Source of the DNA: CAYJBP01 sp964372025
Lineage (GTDB): Bacteria; Bacillota; Dehalobacteriia; UBA4068
Assembly (NCBI GenBank): GCA_964372025.1
Contig: CAYJPF010000072.1
Coordinates: 1 to 12,883, forward strand
DNA: 12,883 nucleotides
Reading direction: 5' to 3'
In this document: positions 1-7,193 of the stretch, in pieces
Layout: every line of letters starts with the position of its first letter
Position numbering within the stretch: position 1 is the first letter of the stretch
Program-made: the position numbers and the translations under genes
The notes under the pieces: model-generated
What the model saw: the letters and a program-made list of their open reading frames with translations, nothing else
The model's database searches: none
What the model was told of the DNA's origin: nothing

Positions 1-120
1 CAAACTGGGATAAAAATGGGTTCGGATTATGGGCTCGTGCTTAGCTATTTTTAAAAGCAAAAAGCTCATAAATCCTAAAACATACAATTATTTACCAAAA
101 TTAACAAAAAAAATACAAAA
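1..120. other. Left-edge stretch, possible end of an upstream gene
   Basis: No complete gene is visible here. Two + frames are open from the window edge: one ends at TAA 52-54 and another at TAG 42-44. The latter would end in NWDKNGFGLWARA, which is protein-like. Either could be the last codons of an upstream gene, but the piece is too short to choose or name. From about 60 to 120 the sequence is A-rich with no motif I recognise. It leads into the promoter region of the sortase gene. Confidence 0.25.
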
Positions 121-138
121 TGTAACCGAATTGTAACC
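121..138 (+). promoter_or_regulatory. Direct repeat, WalR-like response-regulator site
   Basis: TGTAACC occurs at 121-127 and again at 132-138, a period of 11 bp or one helical turn. Read as TGTAAC-N5-TGTAAC it matches the known WalR (YycF) consensus TGTWAH-N5-TGTWAH exactly. It ends 10 bp before a -10 box, where OmpR/PhoB-family activators usually stand in for a poor -35. WalR controls cell-wall genes in Bacillota, which would suit a sortase and adhesin operon. Other OmpR-family regulators bind similar repeats, so the identity of the regulator is inferred. Confidence 0.5.
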
Positions 139-145
139 ATAACTA

Positions 146-154
146 TGCTATACT
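146..154 (+). promoter_or_regulatory. Extended -10 promoter of the sortase-adhesin operon
   Basis: TGCTATACT is an extended -10 element (TGn plus TATACT, with TATACT at 149-154). The hexamer 17 bp upstream, CCGAAT at 126-131, is a poor -35, so the promoter probably needs an activator at the adjoining TGTAAC repeat. Transcription would begin near 161, giving a leader of about 108 nt. A perfect TATAAT also lies at 215-220 but lacks a good -35; it could be a second, weaker start. Confidence 0.45.
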
Positions 155-268
155 AAATAAGTACTAATGATTATATAGCTTATTTATATAAGAATTTTTG
201 CAAATAAAATAGGCTATAATAATTGATTTATAGCAGCTCTGCTCAATAATATTTAAGGTGGTGAGTGC

Positions 269-1063
269 TTGATCCGCAAAATTATAATCGGCTTTGCCTT
301 ATTCGGTTCTTTGATTTTTATTGTTTTAGCAGGCAAAGAATATATGCTACAGCAGGCCGAAGCGCAAATATTTAGCGAGCTGGCCGCCTTAAAAAATCAG
401 GTAATAATTACCGCGCCAAATCAAAATTCAAACTCGCTAAACACAGAAGATGATAATCTTGCCAAACAAACTAATGAGCCGGCCTCGATTATTGATTTTG
501 CAGCCCTTAACCAAATTAATAGCGATATCCAAGCCTGGATTTCGATTGCGGATACGGTTATCGATTACCCGATTATGTTTACCCCTAATGATATCGAATA
601 TTATCTGCGCCGCGATATCAATCAAGAAAGCTCTAATAGCGGCGTGCCTTTTGTGGGTGCCGGGGGCAGTATTAATCCGCTTTCCGATAATTTGGTTATT
701 CATGCCCATAATTTGCAAAACGATACCATGTTTGGCACTTTAGAAAACTATCTCGAGCCTACTTATTATAATGATCATAAATATATTGATTTTTATACCC
801 CCCAGCAAGATTATAGCTTTGAAATAATTGCCGTCCTTTTAGTTGATGTTACCGTTGGCAATGGTCATTTCGAATTTTATAATTATCTGGATTGGGCAGA
901 GGATGATGTAAATATCTTTAGCCAAACCGTAGCTGCGATGTCGGTGCATCCATTAGAGGCGGATATCACCGAGCAAGATAAATTATTAACTTTATCTACC
1001 TGCAGCTATCATGCCGATAATGGCCGCACGGTAATTATCGCCAAAATGATCGATAATAACTAA
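269..1063 (+). CDS. srtB: Class B sortase
   Basis: This is a cysteine transpeptidase that cleaves a sorting motif in a secreted protein and joins it to peptidoglycan or another protein. It has 264 residues, usual for class B. The N-terminus has a short basic start and one membrane segment (about residues 4-22), so the catalytic domain faces outward. The core starts near residue 75. Catalytic residues are visible: His147 in IHAHN followed by TMFGTL, Cys245 in the class B signature TLSTC, and Arg253. The histidine motif reads AHN where GHN is usual, and the region after the YYL segment is FVGAG instead of the common DYRN type. The TTG start at 269 is chosen because AAGGTGG at 255-261 precedes it by 7 nt and the membrane anchor follows at once. 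The adhesin begins 68 nt downstream, so the pair is probably co-transcribed and the adhesin is the likely substrate. Family assignment is firm; the substrate is inferred. Confidence 0.93.
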   Translation: MIRKIIIGFALFGSLIFIVLAGKEYMLQQAEAQIFSELAALKNQVIITAPNQNSNSLNTEDDNLAKQTNEPASIIDFAALNQINSDIQAWISIADTVIDYPIMFTPNDIEYYLRRDINQESSNSGVPFVGAGGSINPLSDNLVIHAHNLQNDTMFGTLENYLEPTYYNDHKYIDFYTPQQDYSFEIIAVLLVDVTVGNGHFEFYNYLDWAEDDVNIFSQTVAAMSVHPLEADITEQDKLLTLSTCSYHADNGRTVIIAKMIDNN

Positions 1064-1131
1064 TTATTATAGATACTAGGTAGTAAAAACTACTTAATAT
1101 AAATTTAAATTATAAACCCGGAGGAATGAAA

Positions 1132-4100
1132 ATGAACATCAAATTAAAGCGTTTTTATGCAAGTGTACTGATTATGGCTATGATTTTTACCATATTCACC
1201 CCTATGCCTGCCAGCGCCCAAACCAGTGATGCTGATTTGAGTGGAGGCAATTTACTCAATAATGGCAGTGGCGGCAGCGACGGCAGTGGCGGCAGCGACG
1301 GCAGTGGCGGCAATGACGGCAGTGGCGGCAGCGATGGCAATGGCGGCAGCGATGGCAATGGNNNNNNNNNNNNNNNNNNNNNNNNNNNNNNNNNNNNNNN
1401 NNNNNNNNNNNNNNNNNNNNNNNNNNNNNNNNNNNNNNNNNNNNNNNNNNNNNNNNNNNNNCGGCAGCGATGGCAATGGCGGCAGCGATGGCAATGGCGG
1501 CAGCGATGGCGATGATGATAGTGACGGCGGCCCAGCACCGATTAATGACCAACCCAAAGATATAGAACACTTATTGGATATCGATGCTACCATAGAGGTT
1601 GATGGCAACCCAGTTGCTAATAATGCTGATATCGAGCTTACTGTTGGTGAGCAAGTTAGCTTTGTTATCGATTGGCAAGTTGCAAATGATGATCAAGATG
1701 GAAATACCGGCCTTAGCCAAATTGATATCAATGGCGGCGATTATTTCAAAATTGATTTATCCGGTTCGGTTATTAATTTCCTAGGTCAAGATCATTATCT
1801 AAACGATGAATCTGCTACTTTAGAGGACTATATGCCCTTATATATGGATCCTAATGGTGATAATATACTTTTAGGCCATTGGGCAATTATTTCCAAAACT
1901 AATGCCAGCTATATTCATTTTGTAGCCCATGACAATATCGAAGACTACTATGGCCGTTCGGGTGGCTTCTTTATCGAAGGTAGCGTTGGCGAATTTGATA
2001 GCGAAGATGATGAAGAAACAATTACTATCGGCAGCACAACAGTTACCATTAAATATAATCATACTCCCCCCGGCCATTTAGAAGGTATTAAGCTGGTATT
2101 TAATAAAACCGATATCGATGATAGCAGCAAAAACTTAGCGGCTTATACCACCTTGATTATCGAAAATGACAAATACGAGTTTACCGGCGGCTATGATAGT
2201 GATACCAAGGCTATTGTTTTTGACCATATCCCGGCCGGCACTTATACCTTAAGCGAAACCGTATCTTATTTTGATAGTTATGATCTTGAATCTTTATTAG
2301 TTGCATTGGTAAATGATGCAGATGATGCTAATGTAAAAATCACTGCGCTTGAAGACGGCAAATACACTATTGAAATTATAGTTAGCGAAGAAGATAATGG
2401 CAAAACCATCACTTTAAATGCTACCAATAAGCGTAAGGGCGTTTTGTTGGTAATTGGCAAGCGCGATGCAGTTAGCGGTGCTTCAATCGGTTGGGGCAAG
2501 AGCGGCGAATTTGTTTTGTATGATGAAGCAAATAATGTAGAAGTAAAGCAATACCGCATAGATAATCAAAGTTTGTATTATTTTAAAGACCTTAAACTAA
2601 ATACTAAATATGAAATTCAAGAAATTTCCGCTCCCAACGGTGGTTATGATAAAGATACGCTCGCTTTCTTAGATGAATCTATGAATAATCAGAATCCGGG
2701 CTATGCGCTTGTACATGAAGATGGAAAATATTATATTACATTTTTAGATTTAGGCGATTATACCATTATTGCCACCAATGCTAAAATAGAAGGTACCCAA
2801 ATTAATATCAATAAACTTGATAGCGTAACCAAGGAGATTATTGCAGGCTATACAACTATTAACTTAGGCGACCCCAATAAAACTCCTCCATACGCAGGCA
2901 CCGCAGGCCATAATGCCGATGGCTCATATAGCTTTTACAGGGTTCAACCGGGCAAATATTTTATCGAGGAGCATACCGCTGCCCCCGGTTATGATAGAGG
3001 CAGCCTTGAGATATTTGATGCTAATGGCAATGAGCTTAAATACGAAGGTGGCTATTATTGGATTGAAGTAACCGGCGAAGAAGAAGGCCCCATCGAATTA
3101 ACAGCCTATAATACCAAATCCGAAAAAGGCTATATTTCCATTACCAAAAGGGATGAGCAAAACCCTAATATCAGATTAGGCGGCACTAAATTTGAGATCC
3201 AGCTTATTGCCGATGCCGATGGCAACCCGATAGAAGATGGTTGGAAAGATGGCAGAACTACCTCAGCATATCTTGATATTGCCTTTGCCGATCTTCAGCC
3301 CGGCACCTATTTAATCACCGAAACCGTGGCTGTTGCCGGCTATGATATCAATAGCTTGCAAGTTACAGATCAAAATGGCAAGTCCCATCCCACCACAAAT
3401 AATAGCTTTGAATTAGTAGTTAAAGCAGGCGATGTATATCAACTTACCGCCACTAATAGCAAGCTATATGTTAACCCCGATGATTTAAGCAAAACCGCTT
3501 TACCCTTAGGCTCGGAAGAAATCGACCTTGATGGCGATGGTATAGAAAGCCGCTATGGCTTAATTAAATACACCATCGATATCGGCTATGATTTAGTAGC
3601 TGATGCTGCTAAGCATGATCATGATGCCGTAACTACTTCCACCTATAAAAATATCCTGGTTTATGATAATTTAAGCCATGGCCAATATTTTGATACCACT
3701 AAATTCAATATCTTATACGAAGAATATTATCCGGCCGATGCCACCGGCGATACCGTTTATCCCAGCGGTAGCAGCTTTAACCTGGCCGATTATTTCCAAG
3801 TAGAATATCAAGTAGCAGACGAAACCAAAGATGCTTTTATCGCTCGTATCGAAGCATATCAGGTAGGTATTGATCAAAAGCCTGTTATCGGCTTTAGCAG
3901 CGACAAAACTTCCGTTATCATCAATTTAGGTACTTTTGGTGCTAATAATACACCTATCGCCATCGATCAAAACGGCAATGCCATTACAACCGATGCCGAT
4001 TTAACCAGCTATTTAAAAGCTAAAGGGCAAAATGATGCCCAAATTGAGGATTTCTTAAAATCCTTTGGCGAAACAAGTGATGCTAAGAGCCAATCTTTAG

Positions 4101-4921
4101 GCTATACCTTCGAATTATTTGTTTATGCCGAGCCAAGCGAAGTTGCCTATAGCAATGAGGTTCTCGTTAAAGGTACCGATAAAGAAGATAGCGCTAAAGT
4201 AACCGGCATTAAAATCAGCGAGCTTGGCGGCCATATTACCGGCCAAAAAGATCGGATTACCATTACCAAATATGCCGAGCAACAATATTTAGATAGCGAC
4301 CCGCTAAATAATATCCCCTTAGCCGGTGTTGAGTTTAAATTATTGATTGAAAGAACTATCGATAATCTAACCTCTTTTGTAGATTATACGGTAAATGGTC
4401 AAATAGTAACTGCTGTTACCGATATTAATGGTGTAGCCACCTTCGAAAGCCTGCCGGAAGGTAGATATCAGATTGTGGAAACCAGAACGGTAGCCGGTTA
4501 TGATATTAATTCCTTAGCCGTTTATGATCTTAATCTTGGGGCTACCGAGCAGGTAGAAAATGCTCAATTTACTTTGGATTATGATTTAACTGCCGACGCC
4601 GAATTAAAATTTGCAGCCACTAATGATTTAGAGCCCGGCGGTGGCGGCGGCGGTGGCGACGGCGAAATCGATCGCAATCCCCCCGAAGAGGAAATTATTG
4701 AAGAAGAGCCCACCCCCTTGGGCGAAGAAGTGGTAACCATAACCGAAGAAACCCCGCTTGCTCCTAAGCCGGAAGAGGTTTTGATTATCGAAGAAGAAAC
4801 CCCCTTGGGCGCTTTGCCCCAAACCGATGATAGCAGCCGCCTACCCCTCTATTTGTTCAGCTCTTTTGGCTTAATGGCCATAGCTGCAATTTTAGGCCTA
4901 GGCAAAAAGCGCAAAGCCTAA
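1132..4921 (+). CDS. Multi-domain CnaB/SpaA-type surface adhesin with LPQTD sorting signal (spans assembly gap)
   Basis: This is a large secreted protein predicted to be fixed to the cell wall and to bind a host or surface ligand. The signal peptide (29 residues, cut after ASA) is followed by a Gly/Ser/Asp/Asn hexapeptide stalk that contains the N gap. Next is an MSCRAMM-like N-terminal domain (about 1562-2070; ELTVGEQVSF and GDYFKIDL typify this fold), then CnaB modules at about 2075-2440, 2441-2790, 2792-3125 and 3126-3470. A larger fimbrial-type domain (about 3470-4250) and a fifth CnaB (4253-4633) follow. Each CnaB keeps the Lys, Glu and Asn needed for an intramolecular isopeptide bond. 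The end has a Gly run, an acidic PLG-rich linker, LPQTD (4814-4828), a hydrophobic segment and KKRKA. ATG 1132 lies 7 nt after GGAGG (1120-1124); ATG 1126 is too close. The frame moves from 1 to 2 across the Ns; without them it reads as one frame of 1229 residues plus missing repeats. A weak hairpin (1077-1096) lies in the leader. The ligand is unknown. Confidence 0.9.
1264..1511 (+). repeat. Tandem 18-bp coding repeat (Gly-Gly-Ser-Asp-Gly-Asn/Ser)
   Basis: On both sides of the N run the DNA repeats an 18-bp unit coding for GGSDGS or GGSDGN, with one GGNDGS variant. Early units use GAC and AGT codons and later ones GAT and AAT. The units next to the gap on both sides are identical at the DNA level, which points to recent expansion and explains why assembly failed. 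The product is a flexible, negatively charged stalk between signal peptide and folded domains. The true copy number is unknown. Confidence 0.9.
1362..1461. other. Assembly gap of 100 Ns within the repeat
   Basis: Exactly 100 Ns, the common placeholder for a gap of unknown size. The left edge stops after GG of a Gly codon and the right edge begins with C followed by in-frame repeat units. The real missing length must therefore be a multiple of three, and probably of 18, if the gene is intact. Confidence 0.95.
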
Positions 4922-5015
4922 CAAGCTACAGCCAACCGGCCGCCGCAGGCTACTATATTAAGGCAGTATTAGCAGAGTATCATGGTATAAAAACTAAATA
5001 GTATATTGTCTTTAA

Positions 5016-5054
5016 AAAGGCCGCTGTTTTCCACTATGGAAAACAGCGGCCTTT
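5016..5054 (+). terminator. Perfect 17-bp hairpin after the adhesin
   Basis: AAAGGCCGCTGTTTTCC (5016-5032) pairs without mismatch with GGAAAACAGCGGCCTTT (5038-5054) around the loop ACTAT. It lies 94 nt after the adhesin stop. On the + strand only three Ts follow the GC stem, so it is not an ideal intrinsic terminator. On the - strand the run is TTTTT, which would suit termination from the other side. Its position between two operons makes terminator the most likely role. Confidence 0.65.
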
Positions 5055-5115
5055 GGCTTAGGCCGGATTGCTGTGGATTATGATACATAAAGTAAGACAT
5101 AATTACTATAATCCA

Positions 5116-5130
5116 AATTACATTGTAATT
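5116..5130. promoter_or_regulatory. Palindrome AATTACATTGTAATT
   Basis: A 7+1+7 perfect inverted repeat directly next to the first AAAATTGGTC copy in the intergenic region 4922-5281. It has the size and symmetry of a dimeric regulator operator, but AT-rich palindromes also arise by chance. Apart from this, the hairpin at 5016-5054, the direct repeats and the promoter, I see nothing else in 4922-5281. Confidence 0.25.
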
Positions 5131-5165
5131 AAAATTGGTCTAATAAATTAAAACAAAAATTGGTC
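5131..5165 (+). promoter_or_regulatory. Two direct repeats AAAATTGGTC, candidate MocR operator
   Basis: AAAATTGGTC occurs at 5131-5140 and 5156-5165, 25 bp apart start to start; the second copy ends 2 bp before the -35 hexamer. MocR regulators such as GabR and PdxR are known to bind direct repeats near the -35 region, and several described MocR sites contain a TGGWCTA core. The first copy continues as TGGTCTA. The operon downstream encodes a MocR protein, so this is its most likely binding site. Sequence and layout are seen directly; binding by this protein is inferred. Confidence 0.55.
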
Positions 5166-5167
5166 GA

Positions 5168-5196
5168 TTGCATTTTTTATTAGCACTGTATATAAT
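5168..5196 (+). promoter_or_regulatory. Sigma-A-type promoter of the catabolic operon
   Basis: TTGCAT (5168-5173), a 17-bp spacer and a perfect TATAAT (5191-5196). Transcription would begin near 5203, leaving a leader of about 79 nt before the nitrilase start. It is the best promoter match in the window and directly follows the direct repeats, so binding there could either block or recruit polymerase. Confidence 0.7.
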
Positions 5197-5281
5197 TAAT
5201 ATATCACATTCTTTTTCTGCTAATTAGGCAATGGACTAGGCAATATATCAACTATAATTGACAAAAGAGGTTATTCGATCA

Positions 5282-6097
5282 ATGATTTGTAAAATTGCAT
5301 TGGTACAGGCAGATTTTTATTTTGGAGAATTGCAAGCCAACCTAAATAAAGCAGCAATGCTTATTAGGGATGCGGCAAAGCAAGGCGCAAACATAATATG
5401 TTTGCCCGAATCTTTTAATCAAGGCTATAATGGCGCAAAAATGCAAAGCCTTAATCATTTTGCCGAAACAATAGATGGCCAAACATTAACCCTTATGCAG
5501 GCTTTGGCTAAAGAACTAAATGTATACTTAATTGCCCCTATCTTTATCCGCCATGCAAATGGCATATTTAATAATAGTGCTTTTTTAATTTCCGACCAGG
5601 GTCAAATTATTGGCTCTTATGCCAAAACACATCCGATAGAAATCGAAAAGGGTATGTTTACTCCCGGTAATTCTTATCCGGTATTTGTAACTAAATATGG
5701 TATTATTGGAATAATTATCTGCAATGATTTAAGATTTATGGAAACCGGCAGATTATTAGGTATTCAAAAAGCCGATATGATTTTTGTACCCTCCGCTTGG
5801 CGCTTTTTGGGCGATAATAATGATGAATGGGAATTGATGCTGCGCAGCCATGCCATTAATAATCGCGCCCTAGTAGCAGCCACTAATCGAGTAGGTAGCG
5901 CTAATGATTTATTTTTTGCCGGCGAAACCTTAATTGTCGATCCTAATGGTTATCTATTGCAAAAATGTAATGGCAACGATGAGCAAATTTTAATTCAAGA
6001 ATATGATTTAAACGATATTCGTGCTGCTAAGGCTGCTGCCCAAGATATTTTTAAAGATCGCAAACCTTTAGAATATGATTTGATTACCAAGCCTTAA
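5282..6097 (+). CDS. Nitrilase-superfamily carbon-nitrogen hydrolase (amidase)
   Basis: A cytoplasmic hydrolase of 271 residues that would split an amide or carbamoyl C-N bond using a Glu-Lys-Cys triad. The three residues are visible: Glu43 in LPESFNQGY, Lys115 in YAKTH and Cys147 in IIICNDLRF. EWELMLRSHAINNRALVAATNRVG and DPNGYLLQK are also typical of the short, single-domain branch of the family that includes omega-amidases and carbamoyl amidases. ATG 5282 is preferred because AAAAGAGG ends at 5270, 11 nt before it, and family members begin with this KIALVQ strand. An upstream in-frame TTG at 5258 has no ribosome site. It is the first gene of the operon, 35 nt before ureohydrolase A. The context suggests it acts on an intermediate of the same guanidino or amide substrate; a general omega-amidase role cannot be excluded. 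Confidence 0.87.
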   Translation: MICKIALVQADFYFGELQANLNKAAMLIRDAAKQGANIICLPESFNQGYNGAKMQSLNHFAETIDGQTLTLMQALAKELNVYLIAPIFIRHANGIFNNSAFLISDQGQIIGSYAKTHPIEIEKGMFTPGNSYPVFVTKYGIIGIIICNDLRFMETGRLLGIQKADMIFVPSAWRFLGDNNDEWELMLRSHAINNRALVAATNRVGSANDLFFAGETLIVDPNGYLLQKCNGNDEQILIQEYDLNDIRAAKAAAQDIFKDRKPLEYDLITKP

Positions 6098-6132
6098 ACA
6101 GATAATTACTTGCAAAGCAAGGAGGGATTATA

Positions 6133-7095
6133 ATGGGAAATTTTAGCTTAGGCAAGGCGGCAAATTTAGCCCCTACCGGCATTGCCAGTTTTGCCAAATG
6201 CGCAATTTGTACAGATATTCGTCAAACCAAGGCCGATATTGCTATTATCGGCGCCCCATTTGATTTAGCCATTCAAGGCCGCTCCGGCACCCGTTTAGGG
6301 CCACGTGGTATTCGCATTGCCTCTACCCGTTTTTCGTATAAATCCGGTGGTAGCTATGATTATGAGCGCAATAAAACCTATCTGGATGCCGACAAATGGC
6401 TAATCGAGGATTGTGGCGATGTGGATTATATCCCCGGCGATTTAGATGCCACTTTTGCCAATCTTAGCGAGGCAATAAAAATTTTAGTGCAGCGCAAATC
6501 TTTGCCGGTTATTTTAGGCGGCGATCATTCTATCACCTACCCTGCCTTATGCGGCATGAAGCAGCTTGGCAAATTTCATATTATTCATTTTGATGCTCAT
6601 CTGGATTGGACCGATAATATTGACGGCCAAAAATTTAGCAATGGCTCGCCAATGCGCAATGCCGCCAATTTAGATTATATTGATCAGATTATTCATATCG
6701 GCGTGCGTGGCTTAGGTAGCAGCGGTGCTCAAGATTTTATCGATGCTAAGGCTAATGGCGATCAAATATTTTCGGTAAAAGATATGCGCCGTTTGGGGGC
6801 AGAAAAGCTGTTTAAGGCTATCCCCGCCGGCGAAAAAGTATATGTTAGCTTTGATATTGATGCCATGGAAGCCAGCTTAGCCCCGGGCACCGGCTCGCCA
6901 ATGTTTGGCGGCTTTGACTATGATGAAATGGTCGATCTGTTTGAGGCTTTAGCCGCCAGGTTCGAGGTTATTGGCCTAGATATGGTAGAGGTAGCCCCAC
7001 AATATGACGAATTAGGTGGCAATACCTGCTATTTAGCGGCCAGGCTGGTATCGGATTTACTTGGTTTTATTATCGACAGAAAGGCCAATTTATAA
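6133..7095 (+). CDS. Ureohydrolase A (arginase/agmatinase family)
   Basis: A manganese-type amidinohydrolase of 320 residues, expected to hydrolyse a guanidino compound to an amine and urea. The metal ligands are present: His132 in GGDHS, Asp154, His156 and Asp158 in DAHLDWTD, and Asp241 and Asp243 in SFDID. The catalytic-side Glu286 (VEVAP) is also kept. The usual DxDxxDP signature reads DIDAMEA here, so the last Asp-Pro is replaced by Glu246-Ala247. The directly coordinating aspartates remain, so activity is plausible but could differ. It shares with ureohydrolase B its length, the DAHLDWTD motif, the GSPMR and GSSGxQDF loops and an N-terminal CxICT motif, so the two are clear paralogs. ATG 6133 follows GGAGGG (6121-6126) at 6 nt. 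Agmatine, guanidinobutyrate, guanidinopropionate and similar compounds are all possible; specificity is not readable, so no gene symbol is given. Confidence 0.88.
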   Translation: MGNFSLGKAANLAPTGIASFAKCAICTDIRQTKADIAIIGAPFDLAIQGRSGTRLGPRGIRIASTRFSYKSGGSYDYERNKTYLDADKWLIEDCGDVDYIPGDLDATFANLSEAIKILVQRKSLPVILGGDHSITYPALCGMKQLGKFHIIHFDAHLDWTDNIDGQKFSNGSPMRNAANLDYIDQIIHIGVRGLGSSGAQDFIDAKANGDQIFSVKDMRRLGAEKLFKAIPAGEKVYVSFDIDAMEASLAPGTGSPMFGGFDYDEMVDLFEALAARFEVIGLDMVEVAPQYDELGGNTCYLAARLVSDLLGFIIDRKANL

Positions 7096-7105
7096 TATCC
7101 AATTA

Positions 7106-7141
7106 TTGACTGATGCCATTATAAACAATATATGCTATGAT
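7106..7141 (+). promoter_or_regulatory. Possible internal promoter before the mocR-type gene
   Basis: The 98-nt gap between ureohydrolase A and the regulator is the longest in the operon. It holds TTGACT (7106-7111) with TATATG 17 bp later, and separately an extended -10, TGCTATGAT (7133-7141). Either could give the regulator its own expression. No AAAATTGGTC copy is present here, so this promoter, if real, would not be under the same operator. Confidence 0.35.
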
Positions 7142-7193
7142 TAGAATACTGCTTTTATTATTGCAACTTTTTTGTTCAAGCTAAAGGAGTATT

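Noticed and set aside
1241..1361. An open frame from ATG 1241 (Ala-rich) running through the Ns into the adhesin
   Set aside because: Before the gap it is an out-of-frame reading of the Gly-rich repeat. The true N-terminus, with signal peptide and ribosome site, is in the frame starting at 1132, and the frame change is caused by the nominal gap length.
1264..1511. Short tandem repeats as a CRISPR array
   Set aside because: The units are contiguous 18-bp in-frame codons without spacers, inside a secreted protein gene.
1871..2559. Minus-strand open frames within the adhesin
   Set aside because: They lack ribosome sites and family resemblance and follow the codon pattern of the + strand gene. 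The same holds for minus-strand frames in the operon genes.
5258..5281. TTG 5258 as the nitrilase start
   Set aside because: It has no ribosome site upstream, and the AAAAGAGG site lies after it, pointing to ATG 5282.
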